Shown here piece by piece: positions 29,104 through 42,242 of a DNA stretch of 64,000 nucleotides. The stretch's first letter is position 1. Every line of letters begins with the position of its first letter. A model generated the notes under the pieces. The model ran no database searches, was not told the DNA's origin, and saw nothing but the letters and a program-made list of their open reading frames with translations. Both the position numbers and the translations under genes were made by a program. Source of the DNA: Patiria pectinifera (taxonomy: Eukaryota; Echinodermata; Asteroidea; Valvatida; Asterinidae); the NCBI GenBank assembly GCA_029964075.1, contig CM057147.1:27549513-27613512 (forward strand), written 5' to 3'.

Positions 29104-30983
29104 CACCACAACTCTGCTGATGCCATAGTTTGCAACTTTGCTTTATCTGGATTCTGGAGACACTTTTTCAGCAATACGTCAAGAGATACATGTACAGTGA
29201 CCCATTGGATCATGGATTTTCATGGAACATGGCTTACAGAAGTTGCCATTTCTCATCTGGACCCCCTCAAATTTCAAGTTTTAATTTTTTGTCTTTTCAG
29301 AATTTTTCGTGAGTCGGTGTGCAAAGTATCACAAGCATCTGAGGAGACCCATCAGATGAAAAGGAAGTGCCTTTATATAGACAGACCATTTTTTATCACA
29401 GAATTGAAAAAAACAATCATGGTACTTGAAATTGTGAGATGATGCTCTGAAATTAAGCAACTGTTGCAGTAATCAGGATGATTTTGTCTGAAATATTTTG
29501 TAACTATGTAGAAGTTTCCATTCCAAATTGGTTTATGCAACAATAATTTTTCAATCATTTCTTTGTATTGTATGAAGTTGCAGGTCAGATTTTAATGTGA
29601 GCGTTTTATGCAGCTTTTATAAACACCAAAAGAAACTCTTGACAACTTTTCACTGTATATTTCTCTATGAATTTGAATTTTGTTGATGTCAAATGGTAAA
29701 ATTAAATGTTCAGATTGTCTTTCTTATCTTAAGATCATGGACTTTTGCATGTATTATGTAAAGAGCAATAAGAAATGAAAAGTACTATTTTCTTCCGGTA
29801 CTTTCTGTTTTTGTTTGTTTGTATTTTTGGTGATTGGTTCATTATTATGATGGAGGAAAATATTTTTAAATCCCAGCGTATAGATGTATTTAAATCTATA
29901 ATCCATAATTTTGAGTAGTGTCACTGATATTGCAGTTTGTTGCTAATTCAGTGAGTATAAAAAAAACACATTTTTATGGCAACCAGTTTTTTGAAATTGA
30001 TAATGTATATTTTACAAATCCTACTAGATGTTATATTTTCGATTATCTTGATGCAGATCTGTGTATTGCTGCGTTACCTTTTGTATGACTTTTTTTCCCC
30101 AACGGCACTTTGTGGGGATGAGTTACTTACGATGTGCCTTGAAGGGTTGTGTTAAAATGGTGCATTTTTGTAATTATAACAATGCTCCTTGCATCCCATC
30201 CAACTAAAAAATGCAACTGTCAAGCTTTTGTTCTTTTTTTATCTTGTAGCTGTAGAGATAAGGCATAGGTACTTAAATGCATATAGAAATCATTTGCTTT
30301 TATGCATTTTGTTCGTCTCCATTAATACAAACACTCCAAACCCAATGAAGAATGTTCAAAACCTAACCCTCAGCAGTTTCAGCTCAGTGGAGATTACACT
30401 TTTCGAGAAAACATTGAAAAACCATGCACAACCTTTAGATCACACAAAACTTTTTTGACAATAGCACTCTTTGTTTCCAAAATTCAGTCAATTGACTGAC
30501 CGTTTAAAATCACCTAAATTTCTTGTACATGTAAATGACATCAAGCCAGACGGAATGATTTCAGTGGGTGCTTATGATTAGTTCTAGTAGTTCCATAAAA
30601 TATTTAATTCAAGGGGGAAAAACCTTTGGGTTCCAGTATTTGTTAAGATTTTGAATACCATAATGTAATGCAGATGCATGCTGTAATATTTGCAAAGTAA
30701 CCGTGGTGACGAGCTAAGAAAAGCTGATTGATCAAGAAATTAAGGTGGTTAATGAATTCTGTATTTTGGCTGTAATTGGCTTGCCTCTCAAAAGCGAAAA
30801 ATGTCCTTCAAATTTGGTTTTTTTTTCACTCGCCCGACTAATTTAACAGTTACATTCCTTCAATAAGTCCGTCTACTTGTGTAGTACGCAAAAAGGGAGG
30901 GCTTTCAGAAATCATGTAGATAAGATTGTGTTCTCATCATCTCATGCCAGCAGTTGTTTAGGCGAAGTAAAACAAAAATTAAA
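29104..30983. other. AT-rich gene-free stretch
   Basis: No repeat family is recognised. An acceptor-like TTGTCTTTTCAG at 29289-29300 makes it an alternative 3' end of P2X gene 1, in which case this would be 3' untranslated sequence. Confidence 0.4.
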
Positions 30984-31335
30984 TGTTTCTCGTCCCCGCT
31001 CGCTTCCGTTTTAGAGGCGCCTGGATTTTTTTTAATTTTTTTTTATTTTTGAAAAATGCAGTAAAAAAAACACCGAAAAAGTCCACAAATTCATCGGAAA
31101 ATAAATACTTGCATCTAAAACTGTTCATTGTAAACCAATACAACTCTAAATGACACTGTTAATATGTTCAGTTCTCTTGTCCAACTTGTCTTTCATTATA
31201 AAAGTGTCTTTGAACAGTGGAAACACCAACAGTTGCAGGAAATTTTAAAATGGCGGCAATCTTGAAAAAAAAATAAAAAATAAAAAACCAGTCTTCCTGC
31301 TTTTTTTTCAAAAACCCGGACGAGACACGTGTTTT
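30984..31335. mobile_element. Inverted second copy of the 9745 MITE
   Basis: Reverse complement of the 9745-10087 family, with TTCTCGTCCCCGC at one end and CCCGGACGAGACACG at the other. Interior words match over about 330 bases with small indels. Confidence 0.72.
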
Positions 31336-31484
31336 TTATTCGGCCTTAGATATATAGTGTTTAATGTAAAGCAAAACATAATATAATGAATCGTGCTGAA
31401 CTTTATAAAAAAAAGATTTATAAATTGTGTAAAGTGTCTATACCAACTCAAATGGCGGTAAATCTCTCAGTTAATTGTACACTC

Positions 31485-31690
31485 TAAAAGATCCTGGGTC
31501 GGTTTGACCGAGAATCTACATCTTTATTTGCTCGTATTTGTCCGGGTCAAACACGACACTTTTCCGGGTCAAAAAATGATATTTTTATTGGTCATTTTGA
31601 CCTCGAAAAGTGACATTTTGGACCCAGAAAAGGACTGAGCAAATGTAGATTCAGATTCTGGGTCAATCTGACCCAGGAGTTCTACAGTGA
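31485..31690. mobile_element. Foldback MITE with CCTGGGTC ends
   Basis: The end blocks TCCTGGGTCGGTTTGACC and GGTCAATCTGACCCAGGA face each other. Internal blocks (AGAATCTACATC against GATGTAGATT-type, AAAAGTG) also pair. Target duplication is uncertain. Confidence 0.65.
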
Positions 31691-32179
31691 CACTAAGCAG
31701 CTCCCTTAATTTAAACAGAATTCATGATTTAGGTCAAACTTTGGTTTGTAGATGTTCATCACATTATAACTGAAGGAGGAATTAAATTACAAGATATTTT
31801 TAAATAAAGGACTCGAAGCATTCTCAGGCTTTTATTTTTAGGTTAATTGGAGATCGGTTTGATTTTCGAACAAAATGTATTTCTCCCGTGATCATTTTAT
31901 TGCCAGTGCGATGTTAAAGAGATCTTGTGATTTTTACGAGACGAGAATGTAGGGTACGAGTGTGTCAATTCCCAAGGTTCAAAGTAGACCCTGGGAACGA
32001 GGCTGGGTTAAATCTCCCACTTCCGAAATTCAGGAAAAGTACTCGCAACTCTCCTAGGAGTTTGAGACGCACATCATTGATTAAAGCTTATTCATATGAA
32101 GCCCGGGAAGGGACAGGGTGGAATTTTTTTTTTGGCATTTGCTAATTCGTTCGCAGTAAGCATTGTTGGGGCCTCTACG

Positions 32180-32364
32180 CAGTGGCGTCACCAGACTTTT
32201 CAGTCTGGGGGGCAAGGGTGGGGGGTGCACCAGCATTTGATGGGGGGGGGTGCACTTAGGTGAATATATATATATTTTTTTACCAACCCAAATCTCAGAT
32301 GGGGGGGGGGGCACTAGGTTTTCCAGGGGGGCACGTGTCCCCCCTGCCCTTGGCGACGCCACTG
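32180..32364. mobile_element. hAT-like MITE, relative of 19379
   Basis: Ends CAGTGGCGTCACCA and TTGGCGACGCCACTG, with perfect 8-base duplication CCTCTACG (32172-32179 and 32365-32372). The interior is G-rich with several GGGGGGG runs. Confidence 0.85.
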
Positions 32365-32693
32365 CCTCTACGGACTAGGGGTCGAAGCTGCAACTCGGAC
32401 AACTAGATAGGACAATATCAAAAGAGGGCGCTCTCCTCTGCGTTATGCATTCATAATGTCCAAGGCTTTTATTTAATTTTATGTTTTTTTTAGAAACTAA
32501 ATCTGTTAGATATAATTTTTTTGGTTATTACCAGGTGACTTGTAAGTTACAATTAGTTAACCGGGAACATCCAAAAAACGTACATAAGAACATTTCTGGG
32601 AATCCAATCTAAGGAAGTTCAAATTTGGAAATTCGATCCTTAGAAATATATTGAGGGCGCTCAATGACTATGACATTTTTAAAAGGAAATAAT

Positions 32694-33003
32694 GGCCAAG
32701 TTCGCGCAAGGACTATAGTTGACCAATGGTTAACTAACGTTTGCCCGAACTCTGTCTAGTCGACGGTGGTTGACTACGCTAGTCGACTGTTTGGAACCAG
32801 CCTACTGGGGTTGGTTGCTTCGCTGGTAACCAATAGCTGCGCGCATTCATAACGCTAGCAGAGAGCCAGGATCCTGACGTTTTGCGATGGCATTTTGACC
32901 AGCGTTTGACTAGGGACGTTCGCACGTTGCTATTAGTGCGCAGGAGTAAGGTACGTCACAAATCAACCACTAGTCGACTAATGGTCCTTGCCCGAACTTG
33001 GCC
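32694..33003. mobile_element. GGCC-ended MITE, Harbinger-like
   Basis: Ends GGCCAAGTTCGCGCAAGGAC and its inverted near-copy, with 3-base flanks AAT on both sides. The 3-base duplication and GGCC start match PIF/Harbinger MITEs, as at 52825 and 57916, although the usual target is TWA. Confidence 0.6.
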
Positions 33004-33569
33004 AATATTGGTGCATGAACTCGTGATAATGATTTTCGTTTCATCAAAGAAGCAGACTTGTGTGACTCGTGACTCGGACCCGTTGTTTGGTGACTCGAAT
33101 ACAAGTCTACAAAGAACCGGAACAAGACGGCAGACAGCTAAATTTTGCAAACAATTTTCATTGTTAAGCCTTCAACAGGTATGTATATTATTGGATTTGA
33201 TTTATTACTCTGCATGATTGAAGTTCCAACGCCTGGACAATTGTACAGTCGCAGTTGCAGCTCGTGACCGAGTGTGGCCGCCGGCGCAGCTCAGTCAGTG
33301 CTTGCGGAAATACTGTGGGGTAATAAATAAGGTGAGGGTTGGGGCGGAGCCTGGTAGGCCTGAAGTGAAAGAAAAGGAGATTGAAATTTCTTGTAAAGTA
33401 GTTGTAGTGAAGTAGTACTACTAGTAGACTGACTGAAAAGATTAAAAAGCACAAAAATGCTTGCAGGGGTTGGGGCGGAGGGTAGCGCCAATATATGCAT
33501 GGCCACGCACTGGAGTAAACTATAGGCCATATCGAAATGAGATCAAAAAATTGTAAATATGATGGCTTT

Positions 33570-33846
33570 TATTTTCTGGGAATCATTCGGCCTAAAACTC
33601 GGCATTGCAGGTTCACTTACCCAAGCATCCCACGTTTCACCAAAATAAGGACGTCCCCGTGGTTCCTTTTTGTGAAATATGTCTTTTAATTTATGCATTG
33701 ACCAACATTCGGGTGGCGAATAAACGAGACAAATTTCACCATACGAAACAAGGAGAAAAGTCCTAATTTTGGTAGAAAAAAATGGGATGCTTGGGTAAGT
33801 GAACCCGCGTGCCTGGTATCAAGCCGAATGATCATCAAAGAAAATA
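33570..33846. mobile_element. Foldback MITE
   Basis: The block ATCATTCGGC, then GGTTCACTTACCCAAGCAT, returns inverted as ATGCTTGGGTAAGTGAACC and GCCGAATGAT. Outer boundaries are approximate; no clear target duplication. Confidence 0.7.
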
Positions 33847-34149
33847 CCATTATTTTCCCAACTTTACGAGCTCATGTAAAACGTCACCGTTTTAACTGCA
33901 AAAAATACTACTTTGCAACAATTTTGTGCAGTAAGGAAACCTTCACATGATTCTATGAGAGCTGAATTTTTACGTGAACCCAGTAATTAGAATTAATATG
34001 GTAGTAAATTGATGAAAATTAATTAGTAAAGATATGTGTCTCTAAGTGAAAACGAAAATTCATAAATACCTAAGACAGTTTACGCATTCCTATTGGTCAA
34101 GAGCCCGTCACGTGGCCGGTCTTAAACGGATGATAAAGACATGGCTAGC

Positions 34150-34776
34150 TGGGGCGGATTGCAATAACGTAGTCTTAGTCGGCTGGCTAAACCAGTCCAA
34201 TTTTAGCCGGCTATTGTTCTTAGACGGTCTTGGTTAAGACACCAAACTTAGCCCATTGCAATAAGCTGGTCTTTACTAAGTCCGCTTAGAGTAATGATTC
34301 ACAAACAAACATTCCATGGTTACGGGAAAATTCTGGAGAGACTGCACCATTTTTTTTTTTAGGTTTGTGTGATTCATATCATACGAAATCAAATGTCAAT
34401 TCCGAAATTTTATGTTGAGAAAATTGTATTTGCATAGTTCAACTCAGTGTCATTACATTTTCCCAGAAGATCCTTCCATCCCAGAGAATTTTCCCTCCAA
34501 GCAGTACTCTGCTTTTTAAAGATTTAATCATCAAACACTCATCAACTGGGAAAAAATATTTTGGGAAAGAATAATTCAACACACCAGTGAATTCCAAAAA
34601 TCCCAACTATAGACCGTTTTAAGCCAGCCCAACCCAGGCTAACTATTTTAAGACTGTCTTAATACTTAGACCGTGTCATTGCAATGGTCTCACTTATAGA
34701 CTGACTGACAGCCAGAGCTTTTAGACTGTCTAATGCGCATAGACAGCTTTAAGACCGGTTATTGCAATCCACCCCA
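34150..34776. mobile_element. TIR element with GGATTGCAATAAC ends
   Basis: Left end TGGGGCGGATTGCAATAAC, right end GTTATTGCAATCCACCCCA. Internal GTCTTA and AAGAC words recur in both directions. GGTCTTAAAC occurs at 34118-34127 and 34777-34786 but is adjacent only on the right, so a target duplication is doubtful. Confidence 0.65.
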
Positions 34777-35155
34777 GGTCTTAAACACTTTTCCAGTGTC
34801 ACATAAAATGTGGACTCCTAAAAATCCAGTGCCTCTTACCGTTTTATTGGTTAAACGTTCACAGTCCTCACGTAGGCATGCGCAACACTACCAGCGAGTC
34901 AGAATTTTATAGTTCTAAATTCAAAACGCAACGCCCCAGGTGCGTTCTGCGCGACATCGCGTCCATGTCGCGCAGAACATGCTTCGCGCGCGTCAATCTC
35001 CATAAAAGGGTTGTTTACATCTTACTCGCCAGCTGAACATTCCATTATTTTGCCAGAGGAATGTTTCAAAAAGCATGAAGTGAACTTGCTGAACAAAATC
35101 AGGATTTTTTGAACGAATTGTTTGATCTTTTTTTACCGAAAAGGTATTTATGAAT

Positions 35156-35322
35156 GGGAATAAATGTGTGCTCGGTCGGTATTTATCACTCTGTTTAATA
35201 CCACTTAGAGTCTGGGTGCTGATAATTACCCTCGTCTCCGGCTCGTGTAATTATCAGCACTCAGACTCTAAGTGGTATTAAACAGAGTGATAAAAACCTC
35301 CGGAGCACACATTTATTCCCTT
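35156..35322. mobile_element. Foldback MITE; partial copy at 9513-9600
   Basis: GGGAATAAATGTGTGCTC and GAGCACACATTTATTCCC are the ends, and the arms continue with TTATCACTCTGTTTAATACC. The copy at 9513 keeps only one arm (GTGAATAAATGTGTGCTTGG). Confidence 0.8.
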
Positions 35323-35499
35323 ATTAAAGTTTCCAACATTTTGGCCCTTTCTATTCAACGTGTTTTCCCCATAGATATAGAATAACAGGCGCCCGTGTGT
35401 ACGCGCGCGCAGCTGAGAATGTAACAAAGATAATGTGGCCTCATAGATATAGAATAATGTGGCCTCTGCGTGAAAACGAAAATCTCAGTCAGTTGACCT

Positions 35500-36054
35500 T
35501 CGTTCGTGCCCCCCGCCCTGCAAACAGGACGCTGGAATACTCTGATGAATTCACGTTCTGATTGGTTGGATTTTGCGTGACCAGTGGCCTGCGCGTCATC
35601 AGGTCATGACTCTGCAAGGTTTGAAACGGCCGTTAAGACTGATTCATTACTCTTTTATTCCAGTTTTATAGAGATGTTTTTTTTTTCGTTGAAAAGCATT
35701 ATAAGTTCTGTAAAACTTATCTGTGTTGTAAATTTACAATTCCCGTCTCGTGATCACTCGCTCAGGCTCTCTTTCGAATCACGAACGGTCGGATTGCAAT
35801 GTGCGACGCTCAAAATTTTGTCCACATGGTCCGCAATGACACAGAAATCACATCCGGTATGGAAAGTGCGCAATTCTATGGGAAGTTTTCGGATAGCATT
35901 TGCGCACATTGCCTAACTGCGGTCTTGAACAGCTGCAGCCAGACGCTTTATACATAGGTCAAAGGCCACTCACTTCCTTCACAAGATTCTGATGTGAAGC
36001 TCAGCTCATCAGAGTATCACAGCGTCCTGTTTGCAGGACGGGGGGACGAGTGAA
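35500..36054. mobile_element. TIR element with 9-base flanking repeat
   Basis: Inverted ends run from the left CCCCCCGCCCTGC, with AAACAGGACGCTG and ATACTCTGATGA, to their mirror near 36005-36050. The direct repeat AGTTGACCT flanks both sides (35491-35499, 36055-36063), a length common in Mutator-like elements. The interior includes the sequence also found at 4257-4450. Confidence 0.75.
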
Positions 36055-37040
36055 AGTTGACCTACTATAGGTTTTGTACGCGTTCAAGGGGCACGGTGTA
36101 TGTGGCTCTTCGTGAAAACGCCAAATGCAATTATCTAGGTTTCTGCCCCCTGCATCATGAATGTAATTTGGAAATTAACGATAGTTTGCTTACAGAAACT
36201 TGTCAAAATAGTTAAGTACAATGTTTTAAAGGAAAATAGTAAAAAAACAAACAAATCGAAAATGGTACTTTTTGACATAATTATGTGGGTCTTCGTAAAA
36301 ACGGTGACGGTATGTATGGCCTCGATTACTCCAGTGCGTGGCCAAATGAGGCTAGCGGGGGACAGTCCCATCCAAAGCAAAACAGGAAATAACCCCCCAA
36401 ATTTATAATTAATTCATCTAATCCTAACAAATTTGGTGTCAAATCAAAGCTAAAAGTCTGAATTGTCGTGATTTGCATGAAAATTCAGATATTATTCTGT
36501 ATCAATTGATTCTCAAAATGTGCACATTTAATTAGTACGCTTTTAATCCCTCATAGTATTGATTATTACAGTTCAAGGAAAAGCAAAATACATTAAAAGA
36601 GCACAAGAAACTTACAAAGTTTCGTATAGCGTAGGATCTTCTTCGTTATGCTTCAGTGACCTCAAGCATTTTCCCTCTTACCTCATCACTCCATAGAGGA
36701 AAATATGCATATTTTACAATTATTTATTAAAAAGCGAATCTATATCCACTAAAACGTTCTTTTGAAAATTAAGCTCATCAATGCCATCATGCTTTAATGT
36801 TAATGAATTGTGATTAATTAAATTATGACACTCCATGTTGAGATGGTATTTGGAATGTTTAATTGGCCCAATGATCAGGGGTAATAATAATACCACTGTA
36901 AGCACTGTGATTTATGTTACAAACAAGAGCGTTCTTAAATGCCGATTATTATTATCATCATTATTATGGAGTGATATTACAGAAGGACATCCCATTGAAT
37001 TACACACACATTTCAGTGCTCTCAGCTCAGTGTTCTTAAA
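36055..37040. other. Gene-free AT-rich stretch
   Basis: Nothing recognised apart from words resembling the flank of the preceding element (CTTCGTGAAAACG near 36108). Confidence 0.4.
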
Positions 37041-37042
37041 TA

Positions 37043-37710
37043 CAGGGTGAGTAAAAAAAAAAGAAGCGGAACCCAAACCCCCCAAAATATATTTCATATT
37101 TAAAAAAAAATGTAACACTAAAAGTAATAATGACTGATAAGCCAATTTCAAAAGCTACTTTTAGATGAAAAAAGTACTGAAATTGCTCAATCCGTTCAAA
37201 TATTATCACCATCTAAACGCAATGACCCTAAAACCTGTCTCGTCCAAAAAAAAAGCAATTTATTGTGTGTTTGTTTGGAACAACAAAGGAAATGCAACAG
37301 AATACTTATTTCAACAACTGTCACCAAATGTAGTACACAATATTTTGATTAACAACCATGGTTAGGCAAACAATATGATTTATAAAATCTCCTTTTTTCA
37401 AAGATGGGCATTCAAAAGGACTTGTTGCATACTGTTAAGATTTAAACTAAGATTTCATCACTGGTGATGTTTGAAGATAATTGTGACGACGATCGTTGAA
37501 ATCGCATTTTTTGGACGAGACAGGTTTTAGGGTCATTGTGTTTAAATGGTGATATTGTTTGAACGGATTGACAAATTTCAGTACTTTTTCATCTAAAAGT
37601 AGCTTATGAATTTGGCTTTTCAGTCATTCTTAATTTTGGTGCTACATATTTTTTTAAGTACGAAATATAATTTTTGGGGTTTGGGTTCCACTTTTTGTTG
37701 ACTCACCCTG
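37043..37710. mobile_element. 668-base foldback element with TA target
   Basis: Starts CAGGGTGAGT and ends ACTCACCCTG, with TA on each side (37041-37042, 37711-37712), as in Tc1/mariner-like insertions. Each arm is about 210 bases and diverged by several percent plus indels. The central 240 bases are unique. Confidence 0.82.
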
Positions 37711-38749
37711 TATGTAGGATAGTGTCTCAGAATGAGCATTGTTTTTCAATCTGACAAGGGATAACCCACAATTTGTGGAATTACAAGACTGTGGAATATC
37801 AGCGCTGCTTATTGATACATTCAAGGACATGTTTTCACATCTAGTACATACTTGCGTATTTGTGGAAAATGTTTAGGCAATCTAGATCGAAGTGTTTCAA
37901 ATCAGTTTATCAATTTCATACCAAAAAGTCTTTAAGTAGCCAAATTGAAAAAAAAACACCACTTAATCCAGGCATATAAATTACTGTGTGTTTATTCAAA
38001 CTGCTGTTTTTTAGGTCCAATTAGAATTGCCAATGTTTTCAAATTGTTATGGTTTACCGCACATGAATTATGCACTTAAGGAAATTTGTTTTTAAATTAC
38101 GATTTGTGAATACATCTAACACAAAATCTGTCACTATAGTAAACTCAGATGCCATGAACCCTGTGCAATTTCTTGATAAAGTTGATATAAATACGAAACG
38201 ACAGTAATGTGATCAAATTCGATTAATGTTTAACATATATGTTTAATATTCACATCTTCATATCGACATTGTACATGTATCATTTAGTTTGTATTATACA
38301 TCTGAACCATTTTGTGTACAATGATGATTTTAACCTTTTTTTACAAATTCATTTTTCATACTTTTGCCCATTTTCATCAAATCACCATCAAATGGGAAAG
38401 AACATACAAAACATAATTTATAAAAAAATATTAATAAGGCTAACAAATATTGCAACCAGCAGAATCCAAAAGGGTCGTGGATGCCGGGGTTGGTGGAGGG
38501 GAGGCTGAGATGGTTCAACTGAGGGGGGGGGGGGGGGGGAGCTTCCCCATTTCCCCCTTCTGGTTAGGCCATTGATGTGTAATATAACTACATCCATGCC
38601 ATTATTCACAATGGTTGACAAAACTGCCATTGGAATCGAACTACTAACAGTCACTCGATCCGTAACGCTTATGGATCGATATAATATCGGATTATATAAT
38701 ATTCTGAATATGATGGCTTAAAAATCAACTTTGATCATTACTGCCTATC

Positions 38750-39145
38750 AAAAACCCATCTGTCAACATTAGCTGCAACTTTGGCTGAGATATTGGCTAA
38801 ATATCAAATTTCTGATATATCTGCACTTTAGAATTTACATATTTACCTGCCAAAAACACACATAGTTACTTTGTGATGGTCTTCTGATGATACCTGACCC
38901 TCAAAACATGGGATTAGACACCATACTTGTGTAGTTATGTGCTATATTGGCCGAAATATGCCAAAAACATGATTTTCCGGTATTAGCAGCACTAATTTGC
39001 ATATTCCTATGCCACAGATACATGTGGTCACTTCCAGAATAGTTTTAGTGTGATCTCTGACCTTGAAAACATGGGTTAAGACACCTAATTCGTTCAGTTA
39101 TCTGCAATATTGGCTAAGAAATAGTGAGAGACTGGCGGCACTAAT
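38750..39145 (+). repeat. Two diverged tandem units, about 190 bases each
   Basis: The pattern GACC(C/T)T(C/G)AAAACATGGG, then TTAGACACC, then ATATTGGC, then CACTAATTTGCATA recurs twice. No function is apparent. Confidence 0.6.
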
Positions 39146-39899
39146 TTGCATAAAAACAATACGTGGGACATTTTTTTGAATTTTTTAACATAGCAAATCG
39201 TTTTCTACGCATTTTTCTGATTTTTCCGAGAGTCCACGATTCCCCCTTCTTCCCACCCAACAACATGCGAGTAATGGGAGAGCACAGTATTGAACAAGTC
39301 TGCATACTTCATGTGGCCAAGGTCCAAGTTTGCAGTAAATACTTCAGTAGTTTTATAACTTACCTTGGTCAAACACGAAACACCCTTTTATTTGTTATTG
39401 ATAAAGACTGTCAAAAATGGTTGTGAAGGCATGTTATAACGTGAAAACACCGCCATTACAACTTGACAAATGCAAAGAAACATGGTCTAAAGTTCTTGAC
39501 TGCACCCCAAAAACATCACATAGCAAATATTAACACGCAAATCCATGTTTACATCAGCATGGCATGATTGCCATCCGTATATTTCCTGCTCTTAAATTTG
39601 GTTTCAAAAGCTCGTATTAATGTTCCAAACAGGAATAAGTCTGGGATTAATTGCTCAAATGCACGCCTATTTCCCTTTCCCCACAGTTTCATGTCGGCCT
39701 GAAAGTCTTCAATATATATTCAATATCAGATAATTTTAACTTTTCTGAGGAAGGCATCGAGGCTGTTATCAAGATTAATCGTCCTTTTCGTCCTGCAACA
39801 GTTGCGTATACAGGCAGGCTGCATTAATAACAAGCTCAGTCGGACCATCCCCGTCTAGGTACATACCGACTTTTTAGCCCAATCAGTCATGTGTTTCAG

Positions 39900-40594
39900 G
39901 AGATATATGCCATCAAAATATGTTTCTTGTCTATGACTTCATATGTCACGTGATGACGTCCGAGTCATGACATCAAGTTTTTTTGTTATTTATAAGATAT
40001 CCCAGTCTAGGTAAATTCCAACTTTGAAACCAATCGGACCTGTATTTCTTGTAATACAGGCCTTTACGATGACGTCATATGTTGTGTGATAGCGTCATCA
40101 TGACGTCACTTTGATTTTCATCTATAACACATCCCGATCTGCTAACATTCAACCCAATCAGACCTGTAGTTCTGGAAATATAGGCCTATAAAAGATGCAG
40201 TTTTTCTTATGACGTCACAGGTCACGTGATGACGTCATCATAACGTCACTTCAATTTCATCTGTAGCACATCCCAATCTAGGTACATATTAACTTTCATC
40301 CCAATCGGACTGTAGTTCTGGAGATATAGCCCAAACTGTCAGATCTAGCCGAATTCTGCTAGAAAATGGTCACAACAGAAAAATCACATATAATGTGACG
40401 TCAAGGGTCACATGATGATGTCATGATAATGTCAACGTTCGGGGCACATCTTCAGATGCTGGTCTAAGTGTGTGCCGAGTATAAAGGCAATTTGATTAAA
40501 TATATAGGCCAAAGTGGCAGTAAAAACAATACGTGTACAAATTTTACGGGCAAAAAATACTGGAAAAAACCCCGAGAGATCTATGTCTGTTTGC
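39900..40594 (+). repeat. TGACGTCA-rich dispersed repeat (left part)
   Basis: Repeated modules contain CCAATCGGAC(C) and TGACGTCAT, spaced about 130 bases apart. The repeat breaks off at GATCTATGTCTGTTTGCG, where a LINE is inserted, and resumes at 42243. Confidence 0.75.
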
Positions 40595-41159
40595 GTCGAT
40601 GCCACTGTCTCAAAGGCCAATAAGACATTAGGCTTTATCTGGCATATTGCGGGTGGTGCTTCGACCAAGGCTTTGACATCCCTCTATCGTTCACTTGTTT
40701 TGCCCGTACTAGAATACGGGTTGCCAGCTTGGTCCCTATACACAGCATCCAATGCAGCCAAACTTGAGAGAGTGCAGAGAAGGGCAAGTAGAATGTGTCT
40801 CAAACAGCCCAAAGGTGCAATGTCATATGAAGACAGATTGCATGCTTTGAATTGGATGACTCTAGATACACGTAGACTGAAGCACATAGTTTACTTCACA
40901 GTTAAAGTCCTGTTTAACTTACTTGACTGCCAATCAGTGAAGGGCTGAAGGCCAACACAGTAGTGAACACTCGTCACCAGGATTGTCTCACATTTAATCA
41001 CCACTATACTATGCTAGAACTCAAACCCTGAAAAACACACCTAGTCATGTCTTCCCCCGAATCTGGAGTAGTTTGCCATCGCATGTAAGGGACTCTCTAT
41101 TAATTGATTCATTCACACTGTTTAACACCCGATTATCTGCCCATTATTATGAGTGTTAA
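40580..41159 (+). pseudogene. LINE reverse transcriptase C-terminal fragment
   Basis: The frame from about 40580 to 40948 encodes SKANKTLGFIWHIAG, LYRSLVLPVLEYGLPAW, LERVQRRASRM and YEDRLHALNWMTLDTRRL. This is the region after the reverse transcriptase domain in Jockey/CR1-type LINEs. After a stop, shifted frames continue with TPSHVFPRIWSSLPSHVRDS and end near 41159. Endonuclease and catalytic domain are absent, so it is dead on arrival. Confidence 0.8.
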
Positions 41160-42242
41160 AACCTTGAGCTGGAAATAGGCCCCCTAAGTGTTTAACTCTT
41201 TTGATCTACTTTAATCTTTTAAAGTAATTTCATGTGTATATTTTTCCACTGTAAACTGCCATCATTCTTTTATTTCATTGTTATTTCATTGTGTTTTCGT
41301 TTTTGTTTTTTTTCTCTATTGTGGTTAAGTTTATTTATTCATTTATTTATGTCTGAAATAATGTTGGTTTTCAGGCCTATTTTCCGGTTGCTTATCATTT
41401 ATTATTACTTGTATTTATTATGTTATTGCTGCTTTTGTTGTTGCTTTTCTTGTTCATTGGATGGATTTTATTTTTTTGACATAGTTTTTCTCGCATGTCA
41501 ACTGTGATTAAGTATTTTTAACTTTTCTCTATCAGGTTTTTATTGTTTATTATTTATTTTTTATTTCATTTTAAATTATTTTGTTTACTATATCAATCGT
41601 TCCGTGTTTTTATGTTGTTGTGTGGTTGTTGTTGTCTTGTCTTGTCTTGTCTTGTTTGTTTGTTTTTTGTTTTGTTTCGTCTTGCCTTGTCTTGTTTTGT
41701 TTTGTCTTGTCTTGTCTCTTGTCTTGTCTTGTTTTGTTTCATTTTGTTTAGTCTTATCCTGTCTTGTTTTGTTTCTTGAGGTATTGGGGGTGTTTGTTTG
41801 TTTGTTTTTGTTTTGTTTTTTTGTTTGTTTGTTTGTTAGTTTTAATTGTTTTGGCTTGTTTGTCTGTTTTTCCCCAGTCTTGTATAATCTGCAGTTGTTA
41901 GGTTTTTATGCCAGCTATTCTTGCCTATGAGAAAACTGTCGTAACTGTTAATCTAACTATCTTTGTAAGTATTATTTTTAAGGCGGTCTTATTTTTCATT
42001 GAATTTTATACCTAATTTTTAATATATTTTGTATGTTACACGTACCATTCAAGTTAGGATTGACAGGCTTTCGAGTCACAGTGTTTTATTATACTTTTGT
42101 CAATCCTGGCCAGCTTGGATTGGATTGTTTTTGTTTAGTTTTGTTTACTTTTGTGGATTGCTTGTTGTACCTTGTAATTTGGCCGAATAAATAATAATAA
42201 TAATAATAATAATTATTATAATTATAATAATAATAATAATAA
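40595..42242 (+). mobile_element. 5'-truncated LINE inserted in the TGACGTCA repeat
   Basis: Begins in the C-terminal part of a reverse transcriptase protein (residues LYRSLVLPVLEYGLPAW) and ends in an (AAT)n tail after TTTGGCCGAATAAATAA. The 3' UTR includes T-rich and (CTTGT)n tracts at 41630-41770. The intact repeat at 60064-60105 shows the empty site. Confidence 0.85.

Noticed and set aside
38521-38540. G-run as a regulatory quadruplex
   Set aside because: A single homopolymer run of a kind seen many times in this window; more likely slippage or repeat remains.
41232-41930. Cysteine/phenylalanine-rich open frames
   Set aside because: They lie in the T-rich, (CTTGT)n 3' untranslated part of the LINE fragment.
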